Below are positions 1 to 14,289 of a DNA stretch of 64,000 bases, in pieces. The notes beneath the pieces were generated by a model. The model was given only the letters and a program-made list of their open reading frames with translations, was not told the origin of the DNA and made no database searches. Source of the DNA: Halisarca cf. caerulea. Its lineage: Eukaryota > Porifera > Demospongiae > Chondrillida > Halisarcidae. The DNA lies in contig CAUJGJ010000185.1 in the NCBI GenBank assembly GCA_963170055.1, forward strand, positions 3,513,275-3,577,274. The letters are read 5' to 3'. The translations under genes and the position numbers were made by a program. The first letter of the stretch is position 1; each line of letters starts with the position of its first letter.

Positions 1-155
1 TAAAGTCATGTTTGTAACATTGTCTTTGCGATAAAGATTATTCAAACTTTGCAACATTTGAAACTTTACTTTCTTAGAAAGATAAAATTAGAATTTCATT
101 TGTCATATCTTATGAACTTTTCCAATTTTGCGCTTTGCCTAATTTTAAAGTTATG

Positions 156-247
156 TTTGTAACAATGTCTTTACGATAAAAATTATTCAAACTTTGTAAC
201 ATTTAAAACTAAACTTTCTTAGAAAGTTAAAATTAGAATTTCATTTG
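156..247. other. Conserved palindrome in the satellite monomer (example copy)
   Basis: Nearly every monomer carries CTTTCTTAGAAAG. In the common form the left arm is TTAACTTTCT, a single T forms the centre, and the right arm is AGAAAGTTAA: a perfect 10-bp-arm inverted repeat, the only long dyad in the monomer. The copy near 208-228 has AAACTTTCT on the left and so slightly shorter arms. A second class ends in AGAAAGATAA with TTTACTTTCT on the left, which weakens the outer arm. The core AGAAAG/CTTTCT is almost invariant. It could be a protein site or a cruciform; nothing in the window shows which. Confidence 0.75.
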
Positions 248-3200
248 TCATATCCTCTGAACTTTGCCAATTTTGCGCTTTGCCTAATTTTAAAGTTATG
301 TTTGTAACAATGTCTTTACGATAAAAATTATTGAAACTTTGCAACATTTAAAACTTTACTTTCTTAGAAAGTTAAAATTAGAATTTCATTTGTCATATCT
401 TCTGCACTTTGCAAATTTTGCGCTTTGCCTAATTTTAAAGTTATGTTTGTAACAATGTCTTTACGATAAAAATTATTGAAACTTATCAACATTTAAAACT
501 TAACTTTCTTAGAAAGTTAAATTAGAATTTCATTTGTCATATCTTATGAACTTTGCCAATTTTGCGCTTTGCCTAATTTTAAAGTCATGTTTGTAACATT
601 GTCTTTGCGATAAAGATTATTCAAACTTTGCAACATTTGAAACTTTACTTTCTTAGAAAGATAAAATTAGAATTTCATTTGTCATATCTTATGAACTTTT
701 CCAATTTTGCGCTTTACCTAATTTTAAAGTTATGTTTGTAACAATGTCTTTACGATAAAAATTATTCAAACTTTGTAACATTTAAAACTAAACTTTCTTA
801 GAAAGTTAAAATTAGAATTTCATTTGTCATATCTTATGAACTTTGCCAATTTTGCGCTTTGCCTAATTTTAAAGTTATGTTGGTAACATTGTCTTTACGA
901 TAAAAATTATTCAAACTTTGTAACATTTAAAACTTAACTTTCTTAGAAAGTTAAAATTAGAATTTCATTTGTCATATCTTATGAACTTTGCCAATTTTGC
1001 GCTTTGCCTAATTTTAAAGTCATGTTTGAAACATTGTCTTTACGATAAAAATTATTCAAACTTTGTAACATTTAAAACTTAACTTTCTTAGAAAGTTAAA
1101 ATTAGAATTTCATTTGTCATATCTTATGAACTTTGCCAATTTTGCGCTTTACCTAATTTTAAAGTTCTGTTTGAAACATTGTCTTTACGATAAAAATTAT
1201 TCAAACTTTGTAACATTTAAAACTTAACTTTCTTAGAAAGTTAAAATTAGAATCTCATTTGTCATATCTTTTGAACTTTGCCAATTTTGCGCTTTGCCTA
1301 ATTTTAAAGTTATGTTTGTAACAATGTCTTTACGATAAAAAATATTGAAACTTTGCAACATTTAAAACTTTACTTTCTTAGAAAGTTAAAATTAGAATTT
1401 CATTTGTCATATCTTATGAACTTTGCCAATTTTGCGCTTTGCCTAATTTTAAAGTTATGTTTGTAACAATGTCTTTACGATAAAAATTATTCAAACTTTG
1501 CAACATTTAAAACTTTACTTTCTTAGAAAGTTAAAATTAGAATTTCATTTGTCATATCTTCTGCACTTTGCAAATTTTGCGCTTTGCCTAATTTTAAAGT
1601 TATGTTTGTAACAATGTCTTTACGATAAAAATTATTGAAACTTTGCAACATTTAAAACTTAACTTTCTTAGAAAGTTAAAATTAGAATTTCATTTGTCAT
1701 ATCTTCTGCACTTTGCCAATTTTGCGCTTTGCCTAATTTTAAAGTTATGTTTGTAACAATGTCTTTACGATAAAAATTATTGAAACTTTGCAACATTTAA
1801 AACTTAACTTTCTTAGAAAGTTAAAATTAGAATTTCATTTGTCATATCTTATGAACTTTTCCAATTTTGCGCTTTGCCTAATTTTAAAGTTATGTTGGTA
1901 ACATTGTCTTTGCGATAAAGATTATTCAAACTTTGTAACATTTGAAACTTAACTTTCTTAGAAAGATAAAATTAGAATTTCATTTGTCATATCTTATGAA
2001 CTTTGCCAATTTTGCGCTTTGCCTAATTTTAAAGTTATGTTGGTAACATTGTCATTACGATAAAAATTATTGAAACTTTGCAACAGTTAAAACTTAACTT
2101 TTTAGAAAGTTAAAATTAGAATTTCATTTGTCATATCTTATGAACTTTGCCAATTTTGCGCTTTCCCTAATTTTAAAGTCATGTTTGTAACATTGTCTTT
2201 GCGATAAAGATTATTCAAACTTTGCAACATTTGAAACTTTACTTTCTTAGAAAGATAAAATTAGAATTTCATTTGTCATATCTTATGAACTTTTCCAATT
2301 TTGCGCTTTGCCTAATTTTAAAGTTATGTTTGTAACAATGTCTTTACGATAAAAATTATTGAAACTTTGTAACATTTAAAACTAAACTTTCTTAGAAAGT
2401 TAAAATTAGAATTTCATTTGTCATATCTTATGAACTTTGCCAATTTTGCGCTTTTCCTAATTTTAAAGTCATGTTTGTAACATTGTCTTTGCGATAAAGA
2501 TTATTCAAACTTTGTAACATTTGAAACTTAACTTTCTTAGAAAGATAAAATTAGAATTTCATTTGTCATATCTTATGAACTTTGCCAATTTTGCGCTTTG
2601 CCTAATTTTAAAGTTATGTTGGTAACATTGTCATTACGATAAAAATTATTGAAACTTTGCAACAGTTAAACTTAACTTTTTAGAAAGTTAAAATTAGAAT
2701 TTCATTTGTCATATCTTATGAACTTTGCCAATTTTGCGCTTTCCCTAATTTTAAAGTCATGTTTGTAACATTGTCTTTGCGATAAAGATTATTCAAACTT
2801 TGCAACATTTGAAACTTTACTTTCTTAGAAAGATAAAATTAGAATTTCATTTGTCATATCTTATGAACTTTTCCAATTTTGCGCTTTGCCTAATTTTAAA
2901 GTTATGTTTGTAACAATGTCTTTACGATAAAAATTATTGAAACTTTGTAACATTTAAAACTAAACTTTCTTAGAAAGTTAAAATTAGAATTTCATTTGTC
3001 ATATCTTATGAACTTTGCCAATTTTGCGCTTTTCCTAATTTTAAAGTCATGTTTGTAACATTGTCTTTGCGATAAAGATTATTCAAACTTTGCAACATTT
3101 GAAACTTTACTTTCTTAGAAAGATAAAATTAGAATTTCATTTGTCATATCTTATGAACTTTGCCAATTTTGCGCTTTGCCTAATTTTAAAGTTATGTTTG

Positions 3201-4299
3201 TAACAGTGTCTTTACGATAAAAATTATTGAAACTTTGCAACATTTAAAACTTTACTTTCTTAGAAAGTTAAAATTAGAATTTCATTTGTCATATCTTCTG
3301 CACTTTGCAAATTTTGCGCTTTGCCTAATTTTAAAGTTATGTTTGTAACAATGTCTTTACGATAAAAATTATTGAAACTTTGCAACATTTAAAACTTAAC
3401 TTTCTTAGAAAGTTAAAATTAGAATTTCATTTGTCATATCTTATGAACTTTTCCAATTTTGCGCTTTGCCTAATTTTAAAGTTATGTTGGTAACATTGTC
3501 TTTGCGATAAAGATTATTCAAACTTTGTAACATTTGAAACTTAACTTTCTTAGAAAGATAAAATTAGAATTTCATTTGTCATATCTTATGAACTTTGCCA
3601 ATTTTGCGCTTTGCCTAATTTTAAAGTTATGTTGGTAACATTGTCATTACGATAAAAATTATTGAAACTTTGCAACAGTTAAAACTTAACTTTTTAGAAA
3701 GTTAAAATTAGAATTTCATTTGTCATATCTTATGAACTTTGCCAATTTTGCGCTTTCCCTAATTTTAAAGTCATGTTTGTAACATTGTCTTTGCGATAAA
3801 GATTATTCAAACTTTGCAACATTTGAAACTTTACTTTCTTAGAAAGATAAAATTAGAATTTCATTTGTCATATCTTATGAACTTTTCCAATTTTGCGCTT
3901 TGCCTAATTTTAAAGTTATGTTTGTAACAATGTCTTTACGATAAAAATTATTGAAACTTTGTAACATTTAAAACTAAACTTTCTTAGAAAGTTAAAATTA
4001 GAATTTCATTTGTCATATCTTATGAACTTTGCCAATTTTGCGCTTTTCCTAATTTTAAAGTCATGTTTGTAACATTGTCTTTGCGATAAAGATTATTCAA
4101 ACTTTGCAACATTTGAAACTTTACTTTCTTAGAAAGATAAAATTAGAATTTCATTTGTCATATCTTATGAACTTTGCCAATTTTGCGCTTTGCCTAATTT
4201 TAAAGTTATGTTTGTAACAGTGTCTTTACGATAAAAATTATTGAAACTTTGCAACATTTAAAACTTTACTTTCTTAGAAAGTTAAAATTAGAATTTTAT

Positions 4300-7200
4300 T
4301 TGTCATATCTTCTGCACTTTGCAAATTTTGCGCTTTGCCTAATTTTAAAGTTATGTTTGTAACAATGTCTTTACGATAAAAATTATTGAAACTTTGCAAC
4401 ATTTAAAACTTAACTTTCTTAGAAAGTTAAAATTAGAATTTCATTTGTCATATCTTCTGCAATTTGCCAATTTTGCGCTTTGCCTAATTTTAAAGTTATG
4501 TTTGTAACAATGTCTTTACGATAAAAATTATTGAAACTTTGCAACATTTAAAACTTAACTTTCTTAGAAAGTTAAAATTAGAATTTCATTTGTCATATCT
4601 TATGAACTTTTCCAATTTTGCGCTTTGCCTAATTTTAAAGTTATGTTGGTAACATTGTCTTTGCGATAAAGATTATTCAAACTTTGTAACATTTGAAACT
4701 TAACTTTCTTAGAAAGATAAAATTAGAATTTCATTTGTCATATCTTATGAACTTTGCCAATTTTGCGCTTTGCCTAATTTTAAAGTTATGTTGGTAACAT
4801 TGTCTTTACGATAAAAATTATTGAAACTTTGCAACAGTTAAAACTTAACTTTTTAGAAAGTTAAAATTAGAATTTCATTTGTCATATCTTATGAACTTTG
4901 CCAATTTTGCGCTTTCCCTAATTTTAAAGTCATGTTTGTAACATTGTCTTTGCGATAAAGATTATTCAAACTTTGCAACATTTGAAACTTTACTTTTTAG
5001 AAAGATAAAATTAGAATTTCATTTGTCATATCTTATGAACTTTTCCAATTTTGCGCTTTGCCTAATTTTAAAGTTATGTTTGTAACAATGTCTTTACGAT
5101 AAAAATTATTGAAACTTTGTAACATTTAAAACTAAACTTTCTTAGAAAGTTAAAATTAGAATTTCATTTGTCATATCTTATGAACTTTGCCAATTTTGCG
5201 CTTTGCCTAATTTTAAAGTCATGTTTGTAACATTGTCTTTGCGATAAAGATTATTCAAACTTTGCAACATTTGAAACTTTACTTTCTTAGAAAGATAAAA
5301 TTAGAATTTCATTTGTCATATCTTATGAACTTTTCCAATTTTGCGCTTTGCCTAATTTTAAAGTTATGTTTGTAACAATGTCTTTACGATAAAAATTATT
5401 GAAACTTTGTAACATTTAAAACTAAACTTTCTTAGAAAGTTAAAATCAGAATTTCATTTGTCATATCTTATGAACTTTGCCAATTTTGCGCTTTGCCTAA
5501 TTTTAAAGTTATGTTGGTAACATTGTCTTTACGATAAAAATTATTCAAACTTTGTAACATTTAAAACTTAACTTTCTTAGAAAGTTAAAATTAGAATTTC
5601 ATTTGTCATATCTTATGAACTTTGCCAATTTTGCGCTTTGCCTAATTTTAAAGTTATGTTTGAAACATTGTCTTTACGATAAAAATTATTCAAACTTTGT
5701 AACATTTAAAACTTAACTTTCTTAGAAAGTTAAAATTAGAATTTCATTTGTCATATCTTCTGAACTTTGCCAATTTTGCGCTTTACCTAATTTTAAAGTT
5801 CTGTTTGTAACATTGTCTTTACGATAAAAATAATTCAAACTTTGTAACATTTAAAACTTAACTTTCTCAGAAAGTTAAAATTAGAATTTCATTTGTCATA
5901 TCTTCTGAACTTTGCCAATTTTGCGCTTTGCCTAATTTTAAAGTTATGTTTGTAACAATGTCTTTACGATAAAAATTATTGAAACTTTGCAACATTTAAA
6001 ACTTTACTTTCTTAGAAAGTTAAAATTAGAATTTCATTTGTCATATCTTCTGCACTTTGCAAATTTTGCGCTTTGCCTAATTTTAAAGTTATGTTTGTAA
6101 CAATGTCTTTACGATAAAAATTATTGAAACTTTGCAACATTTAAAACTTAACTTTCTTAGAAAGTTAAAATTAGAATTTCATTTGTCATATCTTCTGCAC
6201 TTTGCCAATTTTGCGCTTTGCCTAATTTTAAAGTTATGTTTGTAACAATGTCTTTACGATAAAAATTATTGAAACTTTGCAACATTTAAAACTTAACTTT
6301 CTTAGAAAGTTAAAATTAGAATTTCATTTGTCATATCTTATGAACTTTTCCAATTTTGCGCTTTGCCTAATTTTAAAGTTATGTTGGTAACATTGTCTTT
6401 GCGATAAAGATTATTCAAACTTTGTAACATTTGAAACTTAACTTTCTTAGAAAGATAAAATTAGAATTTCATTTGTCATATCTTATGAACTTTGCCAATT
6501 TTGCGCTTTGCCTAATTTTAAAGTTATGTTGGTAACATTGTCTTTACGATAAAAATTATTGAAACTTTGCAACAGTTAAAACTTAACTTTTTAGAAAGTT
6601 AAAATTAGAATTTCATTTGTCATATCTTATGAACTTTGCCAATTTTGCGCTTTCCCTAATTTTAAAGTCATGTTTGTAACATTGTCTTTGCGATAAAGAT
6701 TATTCAAACTTTGCAACATTTGAAACTTTACTTTCTTAGAAAGATAAAATTAGAATTTCATTTGTCATATCTTATGAACTTTTCCAATTTTGCGCTTTGC
6801 CTAATTTTAAAGTTATGTTTGTAACAATGTCTTTACGATAAAAATTATTGAAACTTTGTAACATTTAAAACTAAACTTTCTTAGAAAGTTAAAATTAGAA
6901 TTTCATTTGTCATATCTTATGAACTTTGCCAATTTTGCGCTTTGCCTAATTTTAAAGTCATGTTTGTAACATTGTCTTTGCGATAAAAATTATTCAAACT
7001 TTGCAACATTTGAAACTTTACTTTCTTAGAAAGATGAAATTAGAATTTCATTTGTCATATCTTATGAACTTTTCCAATTTTGCGCTTTGCCTAATTTTAA
7101 AGTTATGTTTGTAACAATGTCTTTACGATAAAAATTATTGAAACTTTGTAACATTTAAAACTAAACTTTCTTAGAAAGTTAAAATCAGAATTTCATTTGT
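4300..7200 (+). repeat. 12-monomer higher-order repeat in the satellite (offset 1,738 bp)
   Basis: Rare variants recur at a constant offset: TCTGCACTTTGCAAATTTTG at 4311 and 6049, CAACAGTTAA at 4832 and 6570, AAAATCAG at 5442 and 7181. These give offsets of 1,738-1,739 bp, close to 12 x 145 = 1,740. The same TCTGCAC variant also lies at 401, 1560 and 3297, so the first 7 kb consists of overlapping duplications rather than one clean unit. Edges are approximate. Confidence 0.75.
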
Positions 7201-9799
7201 CATATCTTATGAACTTTGCCAATTTTGCGCTTTGCCTAATTTTAAAGTTATGTTGGTAACATTGTCTTTACGATAAAAATTATTCAAACTTTGTAACATT
7301 TAAAACTTAACTTTCTTAGAAAGTTAAAATTAGAATTTCATTTGTCATATCTTATGAACTTTGCCAATTTTGCGTTTTGCCTAATTTTAAAGTTATGTTT
7401 GAAACATTGTCTTTACGATAAAAATTATTGAAACTTTGCAACATTTAAAACTTAACTTTCTTAGAAAGTTAAAATTAGAATTTCATTTGTCATCTCTTCT
7501 GCACTTTGCCAATTTTGCGCTTTGCCTAATTTTAAAGTTATGTTTGTAACAATGTCTTTACGATAAAAATTATTGAAACTTTGCAACATTTAAAACTTAA
7601 CTTTCTTAGAAAGTTAAAATTAGAATTTCATTTGTCATATCTTATGAACTTTTCCAATTTTGCGCTTTGCCTAATTTTAAAGTCATGTTTGTAACATTGT
7701 CTTTGCGATAAAGATTATTCAAACTTTGTAACATTTGACACTTTACTTTCTTAGAAAGATAAAATTAGAATTTCATTTGTCATATCTTATGAACTTTTCC
7801 AATTTTGCGCTTTGCCTAATTTTAAAGTTATGTTTGTAACAATGTCTTTGCGATAAAAATTATTCAAACTTTGTAACATTTAAAACTAAACTTTCTTAGA
7901 AAGTTAAAATTAGAATTTCATTTGTCATATCTTATGAACTTTGCCAATTTTGCGCTTTGCCTAATTTTAAAGTTATGTTGGTAACATTGTCTTTACGATA
8001 AAAATTATTCAAACTTTGTAACATTTAAAACTTAACTTTCTTAGAAAGTTAAAATTAGAATTTCATTTGTCATATCTTATGAACTTTGCCAATTTTGCGC
8101 TTTGCCTAATTTTAAAGTTATGTTTGAAACATTGTCTTTACGATAAAAATTATTCAAACTTTGTAACATTTAAAACTTAACTTTCTTAGAAAGTTAAAAT
8201 TAGAATTTCATTTGTCATATCTTATGAACTTTGCCAATTTTGCGCTTTGCCTAATTTTAAAGTTCTGTTTGAAACATTGTCTTTACGATAAAAATTATTC
8301 AAACTTTGTAACATTTAAAACTAAACTTTCTTAGAAAGTTAAAATTAGAATTTCATTTGTCATATCTTATGAACTTTGCCAATTTTGCGCTTTGCCTAAT
8401 TTTACAGTTATGTTTGTAACAATGTCTTTACGATAAAAATTATTGAAACTTTGCAACATTTAAAACTTTACTTTCTTAGAAAGTTAAAATTAGAATTTCA
8501 TTTGTCATATCTTATGAACTTTGCCAATTTTGCGCTTTGCCTAATTTTAAAGTTATGTTTGTAACATTGTCTTTACGATAAAGATTATTCAAACTTTGTA
8601 ACATTTGAAACTTAACTTTCTTAGAAAGTTAAAATTAGAATTTCATTTGTCATATCTTATGAACTTTGCCAATTTTGCGCTTTGCCTAATTTTAAAGTTA
8701 TGTTTGTAACAATGTCTTTACGATAAAAATTATTGAAACTTTGTAACATTTAAAACTAAACTTTCTTAGAAAGTTAAAATTAGAATTTCATTTGTCATAT
8801 CTTATGAACTTTGCCAATTTTGCGCTTTGCCTAATTTTAAAGTCATGTTTGTAACATTGTCTTTGCGATAAAAATTATTCAAACTTTGCAACATTTGAAA
8901 CTTTACTTTCTTAGAAAGATAAAATTAGAATTTCATTTGTCATATCTTATGAACTTTTCCAATTTTGCGCTTTGCCTAATTTTAAAGTTATGTTTGTAAC
9001 AATGTCTTTACGATAAAAATTATTGAAACTTTGTAACATTTAAAACTAAACTTTCTTAGAAAGTTAAAATCAGAATTTCATTTGTCATATCTTATGAACT
9101 TTGCCAATTTTGCGCTTTGCCTAATTTTAAAGTTATGTTGGTAACATTGTCTTTACGATAAAAATTATTCAAACTTTGTAACATTTAAAACTTAACTTTC
9201 TTAGAAAGTTAAAATTAGAATTTCATTTGTCATATCTTATGAACTTTGCCAATTTTGCGCTTTGCCTAATTTTAAAGTTATGTTTGAAACATTGTCTTTA
9301 CGATAAAAATTATTGAAACTTTGTAACATTTAAAACTTAACTTTCTTAGAATGTTAAAATTAGAATTTCATTTGTCATATCTTCTGAACTTTGCCAATTT
9401 TGCGCTTTGCCTAATTTTAAAGTTATGTTTGAAACATTGTCTTTACGATAAAAATTATTCAAACTTTGTAACATTTAAAACTTAACTTTCTTAGAAAGTT
9501 AAAATTAGAATTTCATTTCTCATATCTTCTGAACTTTGCCAATTTTGCGCTTTGCCTAATTTTAAAGTTATGTTTGTAACATTGTCTTTACGATAAAAAT
9601 TATTCAAACTTTGTAACATTTAAAACTTAACTTTCTTAGAAAGTTAAAATTAGAATTTCATTTGTCTTATCTTATGAACTTTTCCAATTTTGCGCTTTGC
9701 CTAATTTTAAAGTTATGTTTGTAACATTGTCTTTGCGATAAAGATTATTCAAACTTTGTAACATTTGAAACTTAACTTTCTTAGAAAGTTAAAATTAGA

Positions 9800-12700
9800 A
9801 TTTCATTATTCATATCTTCTGAACTTTGCCAATTTTGCGCTTTGTCTAATTTTAAAGTTATGTTTGTAACAATCTCTTTACGATAAAAATTATTCAAACT
9901 TTGTAAGATTTAAAACTTAACTTTCTTAGAAAGTTAAAATTAGAATTTCATTTGTCATATCTTATGAACTTTTCCAATTTTGCGCTTTGCCTAATTTTAA
10001 AGTTATGTTTGTAACATTGTCTTTGCGATAAAGATTATTCAAACTTTGTAACATTTGAAACTTAACTTTCTTAGAAAGTTAAAATTAGAATTTCATTTGT
10101 CATATCTTATGAACTTTGCCAATTTTGCGCTTTGCCTAATTTTAAAGTTATGTTTCTAACAATGTCTTTACGATAAAAATTATTCAAACTTTGTAACATT
10201 TAAAACTTAACTTTCTTAGAAAGTTAAAATTAGAATTTCATTTGTCATATCTTCTGAACTTTGCCAATTTTGCGCTTTGCCTAATTTTAAAGTTATGTTT
10301 TTAACATTGTCTTTACGATAAAGATTATTCAAACTTTGTAACATTTGAAACTTAACTTTCTTAGAAAGTTAAAATTAGAATTTCATTTGTCATATCTTAT
10401 GAACTTTGCCAATTTTGCATTTTGCCTAATTTTAAAGTTATGTTTGAAACATTGTCTTTACGATAAAAATTATTCAAACTTTGTAACATTTAAAATTTAA
10501 CTTTCTTAGAAAGTTAAAATTAGAATTTCATTTGTCATATCTTATGAACTTTGCCAATTTTGCGCTTTGCCTAATTTTAAAGTTATGTTTGTAACATTGT
10601 CTTTACGATAAAAATTATTCAAACTTTGTAACATTTAAAACTTAACTTTCTTAGAAAGTTAAAATTAGAATTTCATTTGTCATATCTTATGAACTTTTCC
10701 AATTTTGCGCTTTGCCTAATTTTAAAGTTATGTTTGTAACATTGTCTTTGCGCTAAAGATTATTCAAACTTTGTAACATTTGAAACTTAACTTTCTTAGA
10801 AAGTTAAAATTAGAATTTCATTATTCATATCTTCTGAACTTTGCCAATTTTGCGCTTTGTCTAATTTTAAAGTTATGTTTGTAACAATCTCTTTACGATA
10901 AAAATTATTCAAACTTTGTAACATTTGAAACTTAACTTTCTTAGAAAGTTAAAATTAGAATTTCATTTGTCATATCTTATGAACTTTGCCAATTTTGCAT
11001 TTTGCCTAATTTTAAAGTTATGTTTGAAACATTGTCTTTACGATAAAAATTATTCAAACTTTGTAACATTTAAAATTTAACTTTCTTAGAAAGTTAAAAT
11101 TAGAATTTCATTTGTCATATCTTATGAACTTTGCCAATTTTGCGCTTTGCCTAATTTTAAAGTTATGTTTGTAACATTGTCTTTACGATAAAAATTATTC
11201 AAACTTTGTAACATTTAAAACTTAACTTTCTTAGAAAGTTAAAATTAGAATTTCATTTGTCATATCTTATGAACTTTTCCAATTTTGCGCTTTGCCTAAT
11301 TTTAAAGTTATGTTTGTAACATTGTCTTTGCGATAAAGATTATTCAAACTTTGTAACATTTGAAACTTAACTTTCTTAGAAAGTTAAAATTAGAATTTCA
11401 TTATTCATATCTTCTGAACTTTGCCAATTTTGCGCTTTGTCTAATTTTAAAGTTATGTTTGTAACAATCTCTTTACGATAAAAATTATTCAAACTTTGTA
11501 ACATTTAAAACTTAACTTTCTTAGAAAGTTAAAATTAGAATTTCATTTGTCATATCTTATGAACTTTTCCAATTTTGCACTTTGCCTAATTTTAAAGTTA
11601 TGTTTGTAACATTGTCTTTGCGATAAAGATTATTCAAACTTTGTAACATTTGAAACTTAACTTTCTTAGAAAGTTAAAATTAGAATTTCATTTGTCATAT
11701 CTTATAAACTTTGCCAATTTTGCGCTTTGCCTAATTTTAAAGTTATGTTTCTAACAATGTCTTTACGATAAAAATTATTCAAACTTTGTAACATTTAAAA
11801 CTTAACTTTCTTAGAAAGTTAAAATTAGAATTTCATTTGTCATATCTTATGAACTTTGCCAATTTTGCGCTTTGCCTAATTTTAAAGTTATGTTTTTAAC
11901 ATTGTCTTTACGATAAAGATTATTCAAACTTTGTAACATTTGAAACTTAACTTTCTTAGAAAGTTAAAATTAGAATTTCATTTGTCATATCTTATGAACT
12001 TTGCCAATTTTGCATTTTGCCTAATTTTAAAGTTATGTTTGAAACATTGTCTTTACGATAAAAATTATTCAAACTTTGTAACATTTAAAATTTAACTTTC
12101 TTAGAAAGTTAAAATTAGAATTTCATTTGTCATATCTTATGAACTTTGCCAATTTTGCGCTTTGCCTAATTTTAAAGTTATGTTTGTAACATTTTCTTTA
12201 CGATAAAAATTATTCAAACTTTGTAACATTTAAAACTTAACTTTCTTAGAAAGTTAAAATTAGAATTTCATTTGTCATATCTTATGAACTTTTCCAATTT
12301 TGCGCTTTGCCTAATTTTAAAGTTATGTTTGTAACATTGTCTTTGCGATAAAGATTATTCAAACTTTGTAACATTTGAAACTTAACTTTCTTAGAAAGTT
12401 AAAATTAGAATTTCATTATTCATATCTTCTGAACTTTGCCAATTTTGCGCTTTGTCTAATTTTAAAGTTATGTTTGTAACAATCTCTTTACGATAAAAAT
12501 TATTCAAACTTTGTAACATTTAAAACTTAACTTTCTTAGAAAGTTAAAATTAGAATTTCATTTGTCATATCTTATGAACTTTTCCAATTTTGCGCTTTGC
12601 CTAATTTTAAAGTTATGTTTGTAACATTGTCTTTGCGATAAAGATTATTCAAACTTTGTAACATTTGAAACTTAACTTTCTTAGAAAGTTAAAATTAGAA

Positions 12701-14045
12701 TTTCATTTGTCATATCTTATGAACTTTGCCAATTTTGCGCTTTGCCTAATTTTAAAGTTATGTTTCTAACAATGTCTTTACGATAAAAATTATTCAAACT
12801 TTGTAACATTTAAAACTTAACTTTCTTAGAAAGTTAAAATTAGAATTTCATTTGTCATATCTTATGAACTTTGCCAATTTTGCGCTTTGCCTAATTTTAA
12901 AGTTATGTTTTTAACATTGTCTTTACGATAAAGATTATTCAAACTTTGTAACATTTGAAACTTAACTTTCTTAGAAAGTTAAAATTAGAATTTCATTTGT
13001 CATATCTTATGAACTTTGCCAATTTTGCATTTTGCCTAATTTTAAAGTTATGTTTGAAACATTGTCTTTACGATAAAAATTATTGAACCTTTGCAACATT
13101 TAAAACTTAACTTTCTTAGAAAGTTAAAATTAGAATTTCATTTGTCATATCTTATGAACTTTTCAAATTTTGCGCTTTGCCTAATTTTAAAGTTATGTTT
13201 GTAACATTGTCTTTAAGATAAAAATTATTCAAACTTTGTAACATTTAAAACTTAACTTTCTTAGAAAGTTAAAATTAGAATTTCATTTGTCATATCTTAT
13301 GAACTTTTCCAATTTTGCGCTTTGCCTAATTTTAAAGTTATGTTTGTAACATTGTCTTTGCGATAAAGATTATTCAAACTTTGTAACATTTGAAACTTAA
13401 CTTTCTTAGAAAGTTAAAATTAGAATTTCATTATTCATATCTTCTGAACTTTGCCAATTTTGCGCTTTGTCTAATTTTAAAGTTATGTTTGTAACAATCT
13501 CTTTACGATAAAAATTATTCAAACTTTGTAACATTTAAAACTTAACTTTCTTAGAAAGTTAAAATTAGAATTTCATTTGTCATATCTTATGAACTTTTCC
13601 AATTTTGCGCTTTGCCTAATTTTAAAGTTATGTTTGTAACATTGTCTTTGCGATAAAGATTATTCAAACTTTGTAACATTTGAAACTTAACTTTCTTAGA
13701 AAGTTAAAATTAGAATTTCATTTGTCATATCTTATGAACTTTGCCAATTTTGCGCTTTGCCTAATTTTAAAGTTATGTTTCTAACAATGTCTTTACGATA
13801 AAAATTATTCAAACTTTGTAACATTTAAAACTTAACTTTCTTAGAAAGTTAAAATTAGAATTTCATTTGTCATATCTTATGAACTTTGCCAATTTTGCGC
13901 TTTGCCTAATTTTAAAGTTATGTTTTTAACATTGTCTTTACGATAAAGATTATTCAAACTTTGTAACATTTGAAACTTAACTTTCTTAGAAAGTTAAAAT
14001 TAGAATTTCATTTGTCATATCTTATGAACTTTGCCAATTTTGCAT
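9800..14045 (+). repeat. 7-monomer higher-order repeat, 1,015 bp unit
   Basis: Three independent diagnostic variants repeat at 1,015 bp (7 x 145). TTTCATTATT is at 9801, 10816, 11396, 12411 and 13426. TGTTTCTAAC is at 10151, 11746, 12761 and 13776. AATTTTGCAT is at 10411, 10991, 12006, 13021 and 14036. One step is shortened to 580 bp (4 monomers) between 10.8 and 11.4 kb for TTTCATTATT, with a matching 580 bp step for AATTTTGCAT, as expected of one 3-monomer deletion or an offset crossover. This is the cleanest higher-order structure in the window. Confidence 0.9.
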
Positions 14046-14289
14046 TTTGCCTAATTTTAAAGTTCTGTTTGAAACATTGTCTTTACGATAAAAATTATTC
14101 AAACTTTGTAACATTTAAAATTTAACTTTCTTAGAAAGTTAAAATTAGAATTTCATTTGTCATATCTTCTGAACTTTGCCAATTTTGCGCTTTGCCTAAT
14201 TTTAAAGTTCTGTTTGAAACATTGTCTTTACGATAAAAATTATTCAAACTTTGTAACATTTAAAACTTAACTTTCTTAGAAAGTTAAAA

